DNA of 10,686 nt, taken from positions 1 through 10,686 of the forward strand of contig CAZIMF010000027.1 in NCBI GenBank assembly GCA_964540445.1, written 5' to 3'. The number at the start of each line of letters is the position of its first letter. The stretch's first letter is position 1. The notes beneath the pieces were generated by a model. The model worked only from the letters and a program-made list of their open reading frames with translations, did no database searches and was not told the origin of the DNA. The stretch comes from JALQXV01 sp964540445. GTDB taxonomy: Bacteria > Patescibacteriota > Saccharimonadia > Saccharimonadales > 2-12-FULL-41-12. This document shows positions 1-7,192 of the stretch, piece by piece. Made by a program: the position numbers and the translations under genes.

Positions 1-2
1 TT

Positions 3-860
3 GGCTCCGCGACCAATTGGCGCTACTTGGAAGAATACTACCAGAGGTCTACCGACAAGAGTAGCGATATGAGCAGTGAAGAAAGAGTTAGAGCCCGTAA
101 ATTCTTTGATGATAATGTAAGCGCCATAATGCCAAAGATGCCACACTTTTATCAAGGTATTTCAGCTTCGGCTGACGCAACAGGATCAAGTTTGGCTGGA
201 CAGCATGGTGTAGAAGTTGAGTCGGTACTTTCTAACTTGTCTAAAAATATTCAGACTGCAGAAACACCTAATGACCGAGCAAATGCGCAAAGAAGCCTTG
301 TCACATACTTACAGAACTTTCAAGCGGCTGCAGATAATCCTAACATCAATCTCGATAACGGTGCCCTGAGGGCTGTTAAGGGCTTCTTGGATAGTGAGGG
401 CGGTGCTGAGTTTAGAAAAGATATCAATACTGCCAAAAACGACGGACGCGCAGTAAGACATACGCCAACAGTTGAAGCTTATGATACATTATCGTTGACC
501 CCAGATGCCAGAGCAGAAATAGATAGAATAAAGAGCTCACTAGCGCCTAGAATTAACAGCGCTACAGGCACTCTTTCATCGGCTGGAGAGCAAATGCCAT
601 CTCCTGCAGGCGGGGGAGGTAGCGGTAGTGGAGTATTAAGTATTCCGCACGCCGAACAGACTACATTCCTGCGGCAAAACCAAAAAGTGCCGGAAGATAA
701 AGTTGATACACCTGACGCTAGCGGCTGGACTCCTAGAGACGACGCGTATGCCGAAAATGCAGCCAGGGATGAATATAACCAGCTAAAAAGTTTAGGTGTT
801 CGCACCGCAGAACAAGAAGCGCGTTATCAGCAATACCGTAATTCATTCCCAGACTGGTAG
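3..860 (+). CDS. 3' end of an unrecognised protein, possibly the soluble tail of a VirB6/TrbL-like component
   Basis: The reading frame is open from the left edge (first full codon at 3, reading GSATNWRYLEEYYQRS) to the TAG at 858-860, so this is the last 285 residues of a longer protein. A TTG at 27 could serve as a start, but coding sequence continues upstream of it and I see no convincing ribosome binding site, so I treat the gene as partial. The visible part is hydrophilic, has no membrane segment and no cysteine, and looks mostly helical. A Gly/Ser-rich linker (AGGGGSGSG, about nt 607-633) precedes a charged C-terminal segment of about 75 residues. I do not recognise a domain. PrgI follows after 6 bases. 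In related Gram-positive conjugation loci the gene before prgI is often a polytopic VirB6/TrbL-type protein with a soluble tail, so that identity is possible but rests on context only. Confidence 0.7.
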   Translation, partial: GSATNWRYLEEYYQRSTDKSSDMSSEERVRARKFFDDNVSAIMPKMPHFYQGISASADATGSSLAGQHGVEVESVLSNLSKNIQTAETPNDRANAQRSLVTYLQNFQAAADNPNINLDNGALRAVKGFLDSEGGAEFRKDINTAKNDGRAVRHTPTVEAYDTLSLTPDARAEIDRIKSSLAPRINSATGTLSSAGEQMPSPAGGGGSGSGVLSIPHAEQTTFLRQNQKVPEDKVDTPDASGWTPRDDAYAENAARDEYNQLKSLGVRTAEQEARYQQYRNSFPDW

Positions 861-866
861 GCATAA

Positions 867-1856
867 GTGGCAGTTTATAAAGTAATCCAAGACGTTGAAG
901 CCGAAGATAAGCTCCTCGGGCCTTTAACATTTAAGTCCTTTATATATGGGATAATAGCCGCTGTTTGCGCTTTTGTAAGTTTTAAGCTATTTATTCTTGG
1001 CACGCCAGTAAAGTGGATTTTACTACCTTTATTCTTATTCCCAATGGTACTTTTCGGCGTACTGGCCTCGCCACTGGGGCGCGATCAGCCTACCGAAGTT
1101 TGGCTGTTATCGCGAATCAGGTTCTTTTTAAAACCGAGGTTAAGGATATGGGACCAAAGTGGTTTAGAGGAACTTGTTACAATTTCGGCTCCAAAACGCA
1201 TCGAGCAACAATTTAGCGACAATCTTTCTCAAACTGAGGTAAGAAGCCGATTAAAAACCCTGGCCAGTACGCTAGATACCCGGGGCTGGGCAATTAAAAA
1301 CGTTGATATGAATTTAAATATCGCTGCTGCTCAATCTATAACGCCAACAACTGGAACAGATAGGTTGGTGGCGAATGCCGGCTATACACAAACTGCACAG
1401 GTAGTGGACGTACATGCAGCCGACGACATCATGGATGAACAAAACAATCCTACTGCTCAAAAATTCGCCGCTATGATGCAAACTGAAGATGATAAACGAA
1501 AACGCAACTTACTGGAAACAATGAAGGGGTTGTCTGGCAACGCAAGCGAGGCAGATTTAGCCAAATTGACAGCCAGCAACAATCGAGAGAAAGAATTTGC
1601 AGCCGCCCGCGAAAGTTTTCATAAACAGCACCATAAAGCAAAGAAAAATGAACCGCATAAACCAAAGCCGACTACTGCTAAAACAGTCGCCCCAAACCCT
1701 AAGCCAACACCAGTGACACCCGAGCGCCAAGCTGTTAATATGGAGCTAGCCCAAAGTGGTAGTGCTTTTAGTGTAGCGACGCTGTCGCAGTTGGCGAACC
1801 GCGAGCCTAAAATAGAGCAAACCGGACCGAATGAAGTTACAATTTCGCTTCACTAA
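867..1856 (+). CDS. prgI: PrgI family type IV secretion membrane protein with long C-terminal extension
   Basis: This is a small inner-membrane component of Gram-positive-type conjugation/T4SS machines, usually encoded just before the VirB4 ATPase, as here. Residues 1-100 match the PrgI pattern: an N-terminal strand (MAVYKVIQDVEAEDKLLG), two closely spaced membrane helices (about 23-44 and 48-67), then a basic segment with PTEVWLLSRIRFFLKPR at 75-91 and WDQ. Typical PrgI proteins are little more than this domain. Here about 230 residues follow, predicted cytoplasmic: a charged helical part (about 190-255), a Lys/Pro/His-rich stretch (about 252-287), and a short conserved-looking end (FSVATLSQLANR to EVTISLH, 301-329). 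The start is GTG, 6 bases after the previous stop, with only a weak GGTAGG (856-861) upstream, which suggests translational coupling. The only cysteine lies in the first membrane helix. The family call is strong; the role of the extension is unknown. Confidence 0.88.
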   Translation: MAVYKVIQDVEAEDKLLGPLTFKSFIYGIIAAVCAFVSFKLFILGTPVKWILLPLFLFPMVLFGVLASPLGRDQPTEVWLLSRIRFFLKPRLRIWDQSGLEELVTISAPKRIEQQFSDNLSQTEVRSRLKTLASTLDTRGWAIKNVDMNLNIAAAQSITPTTGTDRLVANAGYTQTAQVVDVHAADDIMDEQNNPTAQKFAAMMQTEDDKRKRNLLETMKGLSGNASEADLAKLTASNNREKEFAAARESFHKQHHKAKKNEPHKPKPTTAKTVAPNPKPTPVTPERQAVNMELAQSGSAFSVATLSQLANREPKIEQTGPNEVTISLH

Positions 1857-1902
1857 ATATAGTTGTTAGAGTGCAAACCAAAACGGGTGGAAAAAACTAA
1901 AT
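1857..1902 (+). promoter_or_regulatory. 46-base spacer with ribosome binding site for the TraC-like gene
   Basis: This is the longest non-coding gap in the window. It contains GGGTGGA at 1885-1891, 11 bases before the ATG at 1903, the only plausible ribosome binding site. I see no hairpin followed by a T-run and no clear -35/-10 pair, so I do not call a terminator or promoter. Confidence 0.4.
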
Positions 1903-2766
1903 ATGAATCCAACTCAAAATAATCAACCGGCACAGCAAGCCCAGCCCGCTAATTATAATAGCGGCGATTATTCGCCGGGTTCAGTTAATGTCCCTGGTGC
2001 GCCAACCGTCTTGCCGCCACAACAATCCAATTCCAATCCTAATAGCACGCAGAACGCCCTACAGATAGCCGAAATTAGAGATGGCGTAGTTATTATGAAC
2101 GACGGCAGCTTTAGGGCAGTAGTGATGTGCAAGTCTATAAACTTTGATCTAATGAGCCCGCAAGAACGTGAAGCCGTGGAATTTAGCTACCAAGGTTTTT
2201 TAAATTCCCTTTATTTTCCCATTCAAATATTTGTTAGGAGCCAGAAAGTAGATCTCCGCCCATACTTGGAGCGAATGGATAATATACGCACCGAGCAAGA
2301 TAACATGCTTCTAGGCCTTCTTATGGAAGACTATATCGCTTTCTTGGCAGATATTGCCCAGCAAACCAACATTATGGATAAGAAATTCTACTTGGTTATT
2401 AAATATCCGGACCTGGAGGTCGATGTCAGGAAGGCCTTAAAACAAAGCACCAGTTTCTTTACCGGTGTCGGGGAATTGTTTGGTTCCGGCAAAGCCCCCC
2501 ACGTAAATATTGACGAAAACACCTTAGAGACAGCCAAAACCGAACTCCGCAACCGGGTGCAGGCTGTGATGCAGGGATTGGCCCAGTCCGGCATACAGAG
2601 CCTGCCGCTAGATACAGAGGAGCTAATTGAACTCTACTATGACGCCTATAACCCCGACACCGCGACCCGCCAACAAATTAAAGACTTTAATGATTTAACG
2701 GCACCTGTGATTGGTAAGGCCGAAGGCGCACCACCCGAAAATAATCAAAACGGGGGGTCCGAATAA
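1903..2766 (+). CDS. TraC-like protein resembling the N-terminal region of VirB4
   Basis: This 287-residue protein resembles the TraC-like domain proteins found directly before VirB4 in Gram-positive and CPR conjugation loci. The folded part runs from about residue 53 (ALQIAEIRDGVVIMNDGSF) to about 258. It has the features of a VirB4 N-terminal half: an opening strand pair, a membrane-proximal LYFPIQIFVRSQKVDLRPYL segment (103-121), a helix-rich centre, a KFYLVIKYP strand (161-169), and a closing LDTEELIELYYDAYNPD (236-252), the usual end of CagE/TrbE/VirB4 N-terminal domains. It has no Walker motif, so it is not itself an ATPase. Residues 1-52 are low-complexity Asn/Gln/Pro/Ser and probably disordered, and the last 20 residues are also flexible. 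No membrane helix is evident. Its stop overlaps the VirB4 start by one base (TAATG), so the two are probably made together and may form a complex; this last point is inference. Confidence 0.75.
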   Translation: MNPTQNNQPAQQAQPANYNSGDYSPGSVNVPGAPTVLPPQQSNSNPNSTQNALQIAEIRDGVVIMNDGSFRAVVMCKSINFDLMSPQEREAVEFSYQGFLNSLYFPIQIFVRSQKVDLRPYLERMDNIRTEQDNMLLGLLMEDYIAFLADIAQQTNIMDKKFYLVIKYPDLEVDVRKALKQSTSFFTGVGELFGSGKAPHVNIDENTLETAKTELRNRVQAVMQGLAQSGIQSLPLDTEELIELYYDAYNPDTATRQQIKDFNDLTAPVIGKAEGAPPENNQNGGSE

Positions 2767-2768
2767 TG
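2752..2768 (+). promoter_or_regulatory. Ribosome binding site and TAATG stop/start overlap before virB4
   Basis: A run of six G (2752-2757) lies 8 bases before the ATG at 2766-2768, and the upstream TAA (2764-2766) shares its last A with that ATG. This arrangement fits termination-reinitiation and supports 2766 as the virB4 start. Confidence 0.6.
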
Positions 2769-4652
2769 GCCGCTCTTCGTAAAAACAAGCAAGCGCCCTT
2801 GGACCCTGCAGTAGCAGAGAAGCAAGAAGTTGCAGCGGCTTTTGCTAAAGGAGTTACCGCTCTTCGTGACTTTATTGCTCCAAGCTCGCTGCAGTTTGAC
2901 AGTAATTTCTTTCACTTAGGCACCCGTTATGCCCGTACCTACTATGTGTATGGATACCCTAGGCAACTATATACGGGCTGGTTGTCAGGCATGGTCAACC
3001 TTGATGAGGTAATTGACCTTTCAATGATAGTCCAACCGGTTGACAGCAAGGTGGTCTTAAACAATCTTCGCAAAAAAGTAGGCCAGCTGGAAGCCGGCAT
3101 TCAGATTGATTCTGAGAAAGGCAAGGTTCGTGATCCGGGGAAGCAAGCAGCCGTACAGGACGCCGAAGAATTGCGTGATAAGCTCCAGGTTGGTGAAGAG
3201 CGTTTCTTTAGGTTTGGTTTGTACTTTACTATCTACGGCAACTCTATGGAGGAGTTAGAATTTATAAGCCACAAAGTGGAAAGTTTATTAGGCCAGCAGC
3301 TAGTCTATTCGAAGCCGGCTAGCTCCCAACAAGAACAAGGATTATCGAGCACGATACCGCAATTCATGGACCAGCTACAGATTTACCGGAATATGAATAC
3401 AGGGGCTATATCTACCACCTTTCCATTTACTTCGGCAGACCTTACCCAAGAAAACGGCATATTGTACGGAATAAATATGCATAATTCCGGGCTGGTTATT
3501 TTTGATCGCTTTAGCCTTGAGAATGGAAATAGTGTAGTGTTTGCCAAATCCGGCGCCGGTAAAAGCTTTACCGTCAAACTCGAAGCTTTGCGCAGCATGA
3601 TGTTTGGTACGGAAATATTTATTATCGATCCGGAAAATGAATACCAAAAAATGTGCGATGCCGTGGGCGGTGCATATATAAGGCTAAGCCTTAATTCGGC
3701 AACACGTATTAACCCGTTTGACTTGCCGCAAGTGGTTGATAACGATGAGTCTGATAACGCGCTTCGCTCAAACTTAATTACTTTGCACGGCTTACTTAGG
3801 TTAATGATGGGCGGAGCGCAGGCCCAGATGATGCAAAACGGCGTAGCAACAATGCCGGCCCTCAATCCGGCAGAAGAAGCCGATTTAGATGCCGCTTTAA
3901 TTGAAACCTACGCTAAAGCCGGAATAACTAATGACCCGCTTACTCACGGTTCAGTGCCACCGACTGTCAGCGACCTATATGATACTTTGCTTCATATGGG
4001 CGGTACCGGCCCGCAACTTGCCCAGCGGCTTCGTAAATACACATCTGGTACTTTCGCGGGCATTTTTAGCCAGCAGAGTAATGTAAACGTTAATAACCCC
4101 ATGGTGGTATTTAATATTCGGGATCTAGAAGATGAGTTGCGACCAGTTGCTATGTACATCGTGCTGAACCACATCTGGAATCGCACAAAAATTGATAAAA
4201 AGCGCCGAATGCTGATAGTAGACGAAGCTTGGCAGTTAATGCGGTACGAAGACAGCGCGAATTTCTTATTTAGCCTAGCCAAGCGGGCCCGAAAATATAA
4301 CCTGGGTATTACAACCATTACCCAAGATGTGGAAGACTTTATGGCCTCTAGAATGGGCCGGGCGATCGTAGCTAATGCCAGCATGCAAATATTATTAAAG
4401 CAGTCGCCGACGGCGGTAGATGTTTTAGCTGATGTATTTAAGTTGACATCTGAGGAGAAAAAGAGGCTCAGCCAGTTCCCGGTCGGCCAAGGTTTGTTCT
4501 TTGCCGGCTCTAATCACGTCCACATTCAAGTAATCGCTAGCCCCACGGAAAATGAGTTAATTGTTACTAACCCTACGCCCATACAAGCCCAAGCCAATGT
4601 CCAGCCAGCAGCTCCTCAGCCGCCGCCAGGACCGGCTGCTAACGGAGTTTAA
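2766..4652 (+). CDS. virB4: VirB4 family type IV secretion ATPase
   Basis: This is the AAA+-like/FtsK-HerA ATPase that powers assembly and substrate transfer of a type IV secretion system at the inner face of the cytoplasmic membrane. Residues 45-230 form the N-terminal VirB4 half (ARTYYVYGYPRQLYTGWLSG at 56-75, and the FRFGLYFTIYGNS strand). The ATPase domain follows: Walker A KSGAGKSF at 261-268 (Lys266, Ser267), a FIIDPENEYQ strand at 285-294, INPFDLP at 315-321, a variable helical region at about 330-430, Walker B LIVDEAWQLM at 483-492 (Asp486, Glu487), and ITTITQDVEDF at 515-525 with the polarising Gln520. All key residues are intact. Its 628 residues are shorter than many Proteobacterial VirB4 proteins (about 800), which may relate to the separate TraC-like protein encoded upstream. 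The last 25 residues are a Pro/Gln/Ala-rich, probably flexible tail. The start is set by the TAATG overlap and the G-run ribosome binding site. Confidence 0.95.
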   Translation: MAALRKNKQAPLDPAVAEKQEVAAAFAKGVTALRDFIAPSSLQFDSNFFHLGTRYARTYYVYGYPRQLYTGWLSGMVNLDEVIDLSMIVQPVDSKVVLNNLRKKVGQLEAGIQIDSEKGKVRDPGKQAAVQDAEELRDKLQVGEERFFRFGLYFTIYGNSMEELEFISHKVESLLGQQLVYSKPASSQQEQGLSSTIPQFMDQLQIYRNMNTGAISTTFPFTSADLTQENGILYGINMHNSGLVIFDRFSLENGNSVVFAKSGAGKSFTVKLEALRSMMFGTEIFIIDPENEYQKMCDAVGGAYIRLSLNSATRINPFDLPQVVDNDESDNALRSNLITLHGLLRLMMGGAQAQMMQNGVATMPALNPAEEADLDAALIETYAKAGITNDPLTHGSVPPTVSDLYDTLLHMGGTGPQLAQRLRKYTSGTFAGIFSQQSNVNVNNPMVVFNIRDLEDELRPVAMYIVLNHIWNRTKIDKKRRMLIVDEAWQLMRYEDSANFLFSLAKRARKYNLGITTITQDVEDFMASRMGRAIVANASMQILLKQSPTAVDVLADVFKLTSEEKKRLSQFPVGQGLFFAGSNHVHIQVIASPTENELIVTNPTPIQAQANVQPAAPQPPPGPAANGV

Positions 4653-4658
4653 TAAATG
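4644..4658 (+). promoter_or_regulatory. Ribosome binding site for the 842-residue membrane-anchored protein
   Basis: GGAG at 4644-4647 lies inside the last codons of virB4, 8 bases before the ATG at 4656. It decides this start and shows that the gene is co-transcribed with virB4, whose TAA ends only 3 bases upstream. Confidence 0.6.
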
Positions 4659-7184
4659 GCAGAGCCCGCCCGCCAAAATGATATATACGACGAGCCGGAT
4701 GCAACAGCAGCTTCCAATCCAAAACCGAATCTAAAAAAATTGGAAGGTGGTGGTGAAACAACCGAACCTAAACTTGGGCATTTAACTGAAGTTGGAGATG
4801 AAAAGCCGGATCGCGACCAACTATCCGAAGCTGAAAATAAACCCGCTGTTAATCATCCTCAAACATTAGGTAGGGGATATACGGGGCCGGGAATCTCTGC
4901 AGGGCGATTTTCTCTCAAGGGCTTTAATAGAAAGCGCGTAGCAGTAGGCGGAGGTTTGGGATTTATAGGAGCAATTATTATTGCTATGTTTTTCTTATTA
5001 CTTCCAGTGCTTAGGCTGGAAAGCTATCTGTCCACTATTAATGAGCGGGTGTTTGGATTCGCGGCAAATGCCGTGACTCAGCGAACCGAAAACTTATTCG
5101 GTCGATACATGATTAATCACGTGCTGACTCTGGAACGGTGCAACAACAAAATTACAAACAACTGCAGGGCAGATTACTCCAAGTCTGGATACGCAACATC
5201 GTTATTCAACGCCTGGCGCGACGCAAAAGTGGAACAAGAACTTATTGATAAGTATGGCCTAACATTTGAAACACATAACAACTCTGGAATCAATCAAACG
5301 AGAATCACAATAAGAAGTGCAAAAACAGGAGAAGTCATCAACTTAACTAATGGCCAAATAGCAGAAGGAAAATTTACTGGAGGTAGCAGGGAGTTCGGCA
5401 ATGAAATTAATAAATTCCTAAAGAATGAAACTAGATGGTATGACGTAATGCAACGGAAATCAGTTAGAAAATACCTAGTAAGAAAGCACGGCACTAAATT
5501 TTGGTGCTTTATGGCCTGCAAAACGAAAGATAATGTAGATCTTAAAATAGCAGACTCAAAAACTAGGTTTAAATATCGTTTCGTTGAGCGGGTAGTTTAT
5601 CCTTTTTCTACCAAGTACGGGTTTATAATGGACTGTATTATTTCGGGGGGTTCGACTGAACCGGGTGGAGCATGTAGTCCGGAGGAGTTAAGAAAACGCG
5701 GTATTGATAGAAATACAATATCAGACTTAGATATTGATGAGACGGTTAAGCTTTTTAAAGAGAGTCCTGATGCGAAATTATCCCAGATTATACTTCAGAA
5801 ATTACTGATTAAGATTATGAGTGAGCAAGCAACTAGATCTGCCATTAGTGCAATTCCCATTGCTGGCCAAATATATTTGGCGGCAACAATAGTGGACATG
5901 CTAGATAGCATGGATGGATTTATTCAAGATAATGGGCTTAGTAAATTTGCTGCTGATATTAATTCTAGGCAATATCTTGAGTACTACACAGTTATGCGGT
6001 CGGCCAATGACGAAATGAAAGAAGGCGTTCTTGGAGCAGACGAAGTAGGCGCAATTATGGGTCAGTTTGAAGGACCGCAGGGGCCCGAAAAGAGTAAAAT
6101 ATATCAGGCATATAGTAACCCACAGGCGCAAAACGTCGCGTTGTTCAGCAGCAAGGCTTATGCAGCGACAGCGCAAGGGGGTCAAGATCCACCCTATTTA
6201 TGCGCTGATGGCAAGCCCATACCAGAAGGTGAGCTAGTTTGTAATGAAAAGAAAGTAGCAAGAACATTCTCGATTGAGACTATTCGTAACGATGGTCTTG
6301 TTTCAGGATTAGTTGGAATACTTAATACTTACCATTGCATTGGATACGTTCCGATTGTGAATAAGTGTATTCCCGGCATTCAAATTTTAGTGCACCCACT
6401 ACTAAAGTCGATTAACGCCATATCTGCCGCTATATTGGGTCCAGGTATTGAAGCTGCATTATCATTGTTGGAAAAACTTCCGGGGGGTGGCGATTTCATA
6501 GCATTTGTTAAAGCCAACACCGATGCTTTGATTACTGCGTTTTTTGGAAAAATCTTCCCGCTACCGGTTTCTTTAACTGGTCCCGCTAGAGAGAAGTATG
6601 ATGGTTTATGGGGAGGTGGGGAGGTGGCAGCCAGCGAGTTTGGTAAGGGTGGCTACACAGAAGCTGGAGAGCCATATGGCTTAGGGGGGAAGTTACTAAG
6701 CGCTAGTGAGCAGTCCACCGCTTGGAGCGATTATAATTCACAAGAAGATTATAACTTCTCGCATAGTAGTATTATTTCTAAACTTACCAATTTGAATTAT
6801 AGGAATTCACTTGGCAGTCGCGTAATAGCCGCTATGCCTGCATCATTTGCGCAGCTTGAGAACAACATAGCTTCTATGATATCGAGCCCGTTTGGCGGCC
6901 TGTCATTTACCGGCCAAGCATCTGCTGACAATGGCATATTGGCCAAGAGTCCATTTGGAATTCCGCGTTTTGGATACGCGGCCAACGACCCTGCGCTTAC
7001 GGCTGACCCGGGAATATATACAGATGAGTATTGTAAAACTGTCGACCAGACTTGGGAGGCATCAAAGACCGAAGACCCGCTGACAGGTATCGACCAATAC
7101 TCGACAACTAATCCTTGCTTACTGGAGAGAGTGACGGTGGAAGCGGCATCATCGATATACACAGGGGATGATAGCCTGAATTGA
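4656..7184 (+). CDS. Large unrecognised membrane-anchored, cysteine-rich extracytoplasmic protein of the T4SS operon
   Basis: I do not recognise this 842-residue family. Residues 1-90 are acidic, Pro/Asn-rich and probably disordered in the cytoplasm. A basic NRKR (91-94) precedes one strong membrane helix (about 95-118), so by the positive-inside rule residues after 120 should face outward. That part contains 12 cysteines and the cytoplasmic tail none: 162/170, 284/288, 327/340, 516/529, 561/571 and 793/821. This suggests disulfide-linked subdomains. Less certain hydrophobic stretches lie at about 396-416 (AISAIPIAGQIYLAATIVDM) and 548-635; they could be amphipathic, buried or further membrane segments. 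The C-terminal 200 residues are Gly/Ser/Ala-rich. The gene sits 3 bases after virB4 and overlaps or nearly touches the wall-enzyme gene, so it is probably a structural part of the same machine. VirB6 or VirB8 roles cannot be shown from the sequence. The stop is a tandem TGA TAA. Confidence 0.8.
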   Translation: MAEPARQNDIYDEPDATAASNPKPNLKKLEGGGETTEPKLGHLTEVGDEKPDRDQLSEAENKPAVNHPQTLGRGYTGPGISAGRFSLKGFNRKRVAVGGGLGFIGAIIIAMFFLLLPVLRLESYLSTINERVFGFAANAVTQRTENLFGRYMINHVLTLERCNNKITNNCRADYSKSGYATSLFNAWRDAKVEQELIDKYGLTFETHNNSGINQTRITIRSAKTGEVINLTNGQIAEGKFTGGSREFGNEINKFLKNETRWYDVMQRKSVRKYLVRKHGTKFWCFMACKTKDNVDLKIADSKTRFKYRFVERVVYPFSTKYGFIMDCIISGGSTEPGGACSPEELRKRGIDRNTISDLDIDETVKLFKESPDAKLSQIILQKLLIKIMSEQATRSAISAIPIAGQIYLAATIVDMLDSMDGFIQDNGLSKFAADINSRQYLEYYTVMRSANDEMKEGVLGADEVGAIMGQFEGPQGPEKSKIYQAYSNPQAQNVALFSSKAYAATAQGGQDPPYLCADGKPIPEGELVCNEKKVARTFSIETIRNDGLVSGLVGILNTYHCIGYVPIVNKCIPGIQILVHPLLKSINAISAAILGPGIEAALSLLEKLPGGGDFIAFVKANTDALITAFFGKIFPLPVSLTGPAREKYDGLWGGGEVAASEFGKGGYTEAGEPYGLGGKLLSASEQSTAWSDYNSQEDYNFSHSSIISKLTNLNYRNSLGSRVIAAMPASFAQLENNIASMISSPFGGLSFTGQASADNGILAKSPFGIPRFGYAANDPALTADPGIYTDEYCKTVDQTWEASKTEDPLTGIDQYSTTNPCLLERVTVEAASSIYTGDDSLN

Positions 7185-7192
7185 TAAATATG
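7181..7192 (+). promoter_or_regulatory. Stop/start junction with two candidate starts for the wall enzyme
   Basis: TTG at 7181 overlaps the TGA at 7182-7184. An in-frame ATG follows at 7190, 5 bases after that stop. The ATG gives a signal peptide beginning MKRRK, which is typical, so I prefer it. AGGGG at 7163-7167 is 13 bases from the TTG and too far from the ATG. Either way the gene is probably translated by coupling to the upstream one. Confidence 0.5.

Noticed and set aside
1857..1902. Terminator or promoter between prgI and the TraC-like gene
   Set aside because: There is no hairpin with a T-run and no convincing -35/-10 pair; only a ribosome binding site is supported.
3383..3865. 160-codon antisense open frame within virB4
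   Set aside because: It lies opposite the Walker A region of a well-supported gene, has no ribosome binding site or recognisable domain, and is a by-product of virB4 codon use. The other antisense frames are rejected for the same reason.
6797..7162. 121-codon antisense open frame within the 842-residue gene
   Set aside because: It is fully overlapped by a coding frame that is continuous and well placed in the operon, with no independent signals.
4656..7184. VirB6/TrbL identity for the 842-residue protein
   Set aside because: VirB6-type proteins are polytopic. Here only one strong membrane helix is seen, with a long hydrophilic Cys-rich exterior.
7182..7187. Recoded UGA (Gly) as in Gracilibacteria/Absconditabacteria
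   Set aside because: None of the long frames contains an internal UGA, and the one terminal UGA is followed directly by an in-frame TAA, so the standard code explains everything.
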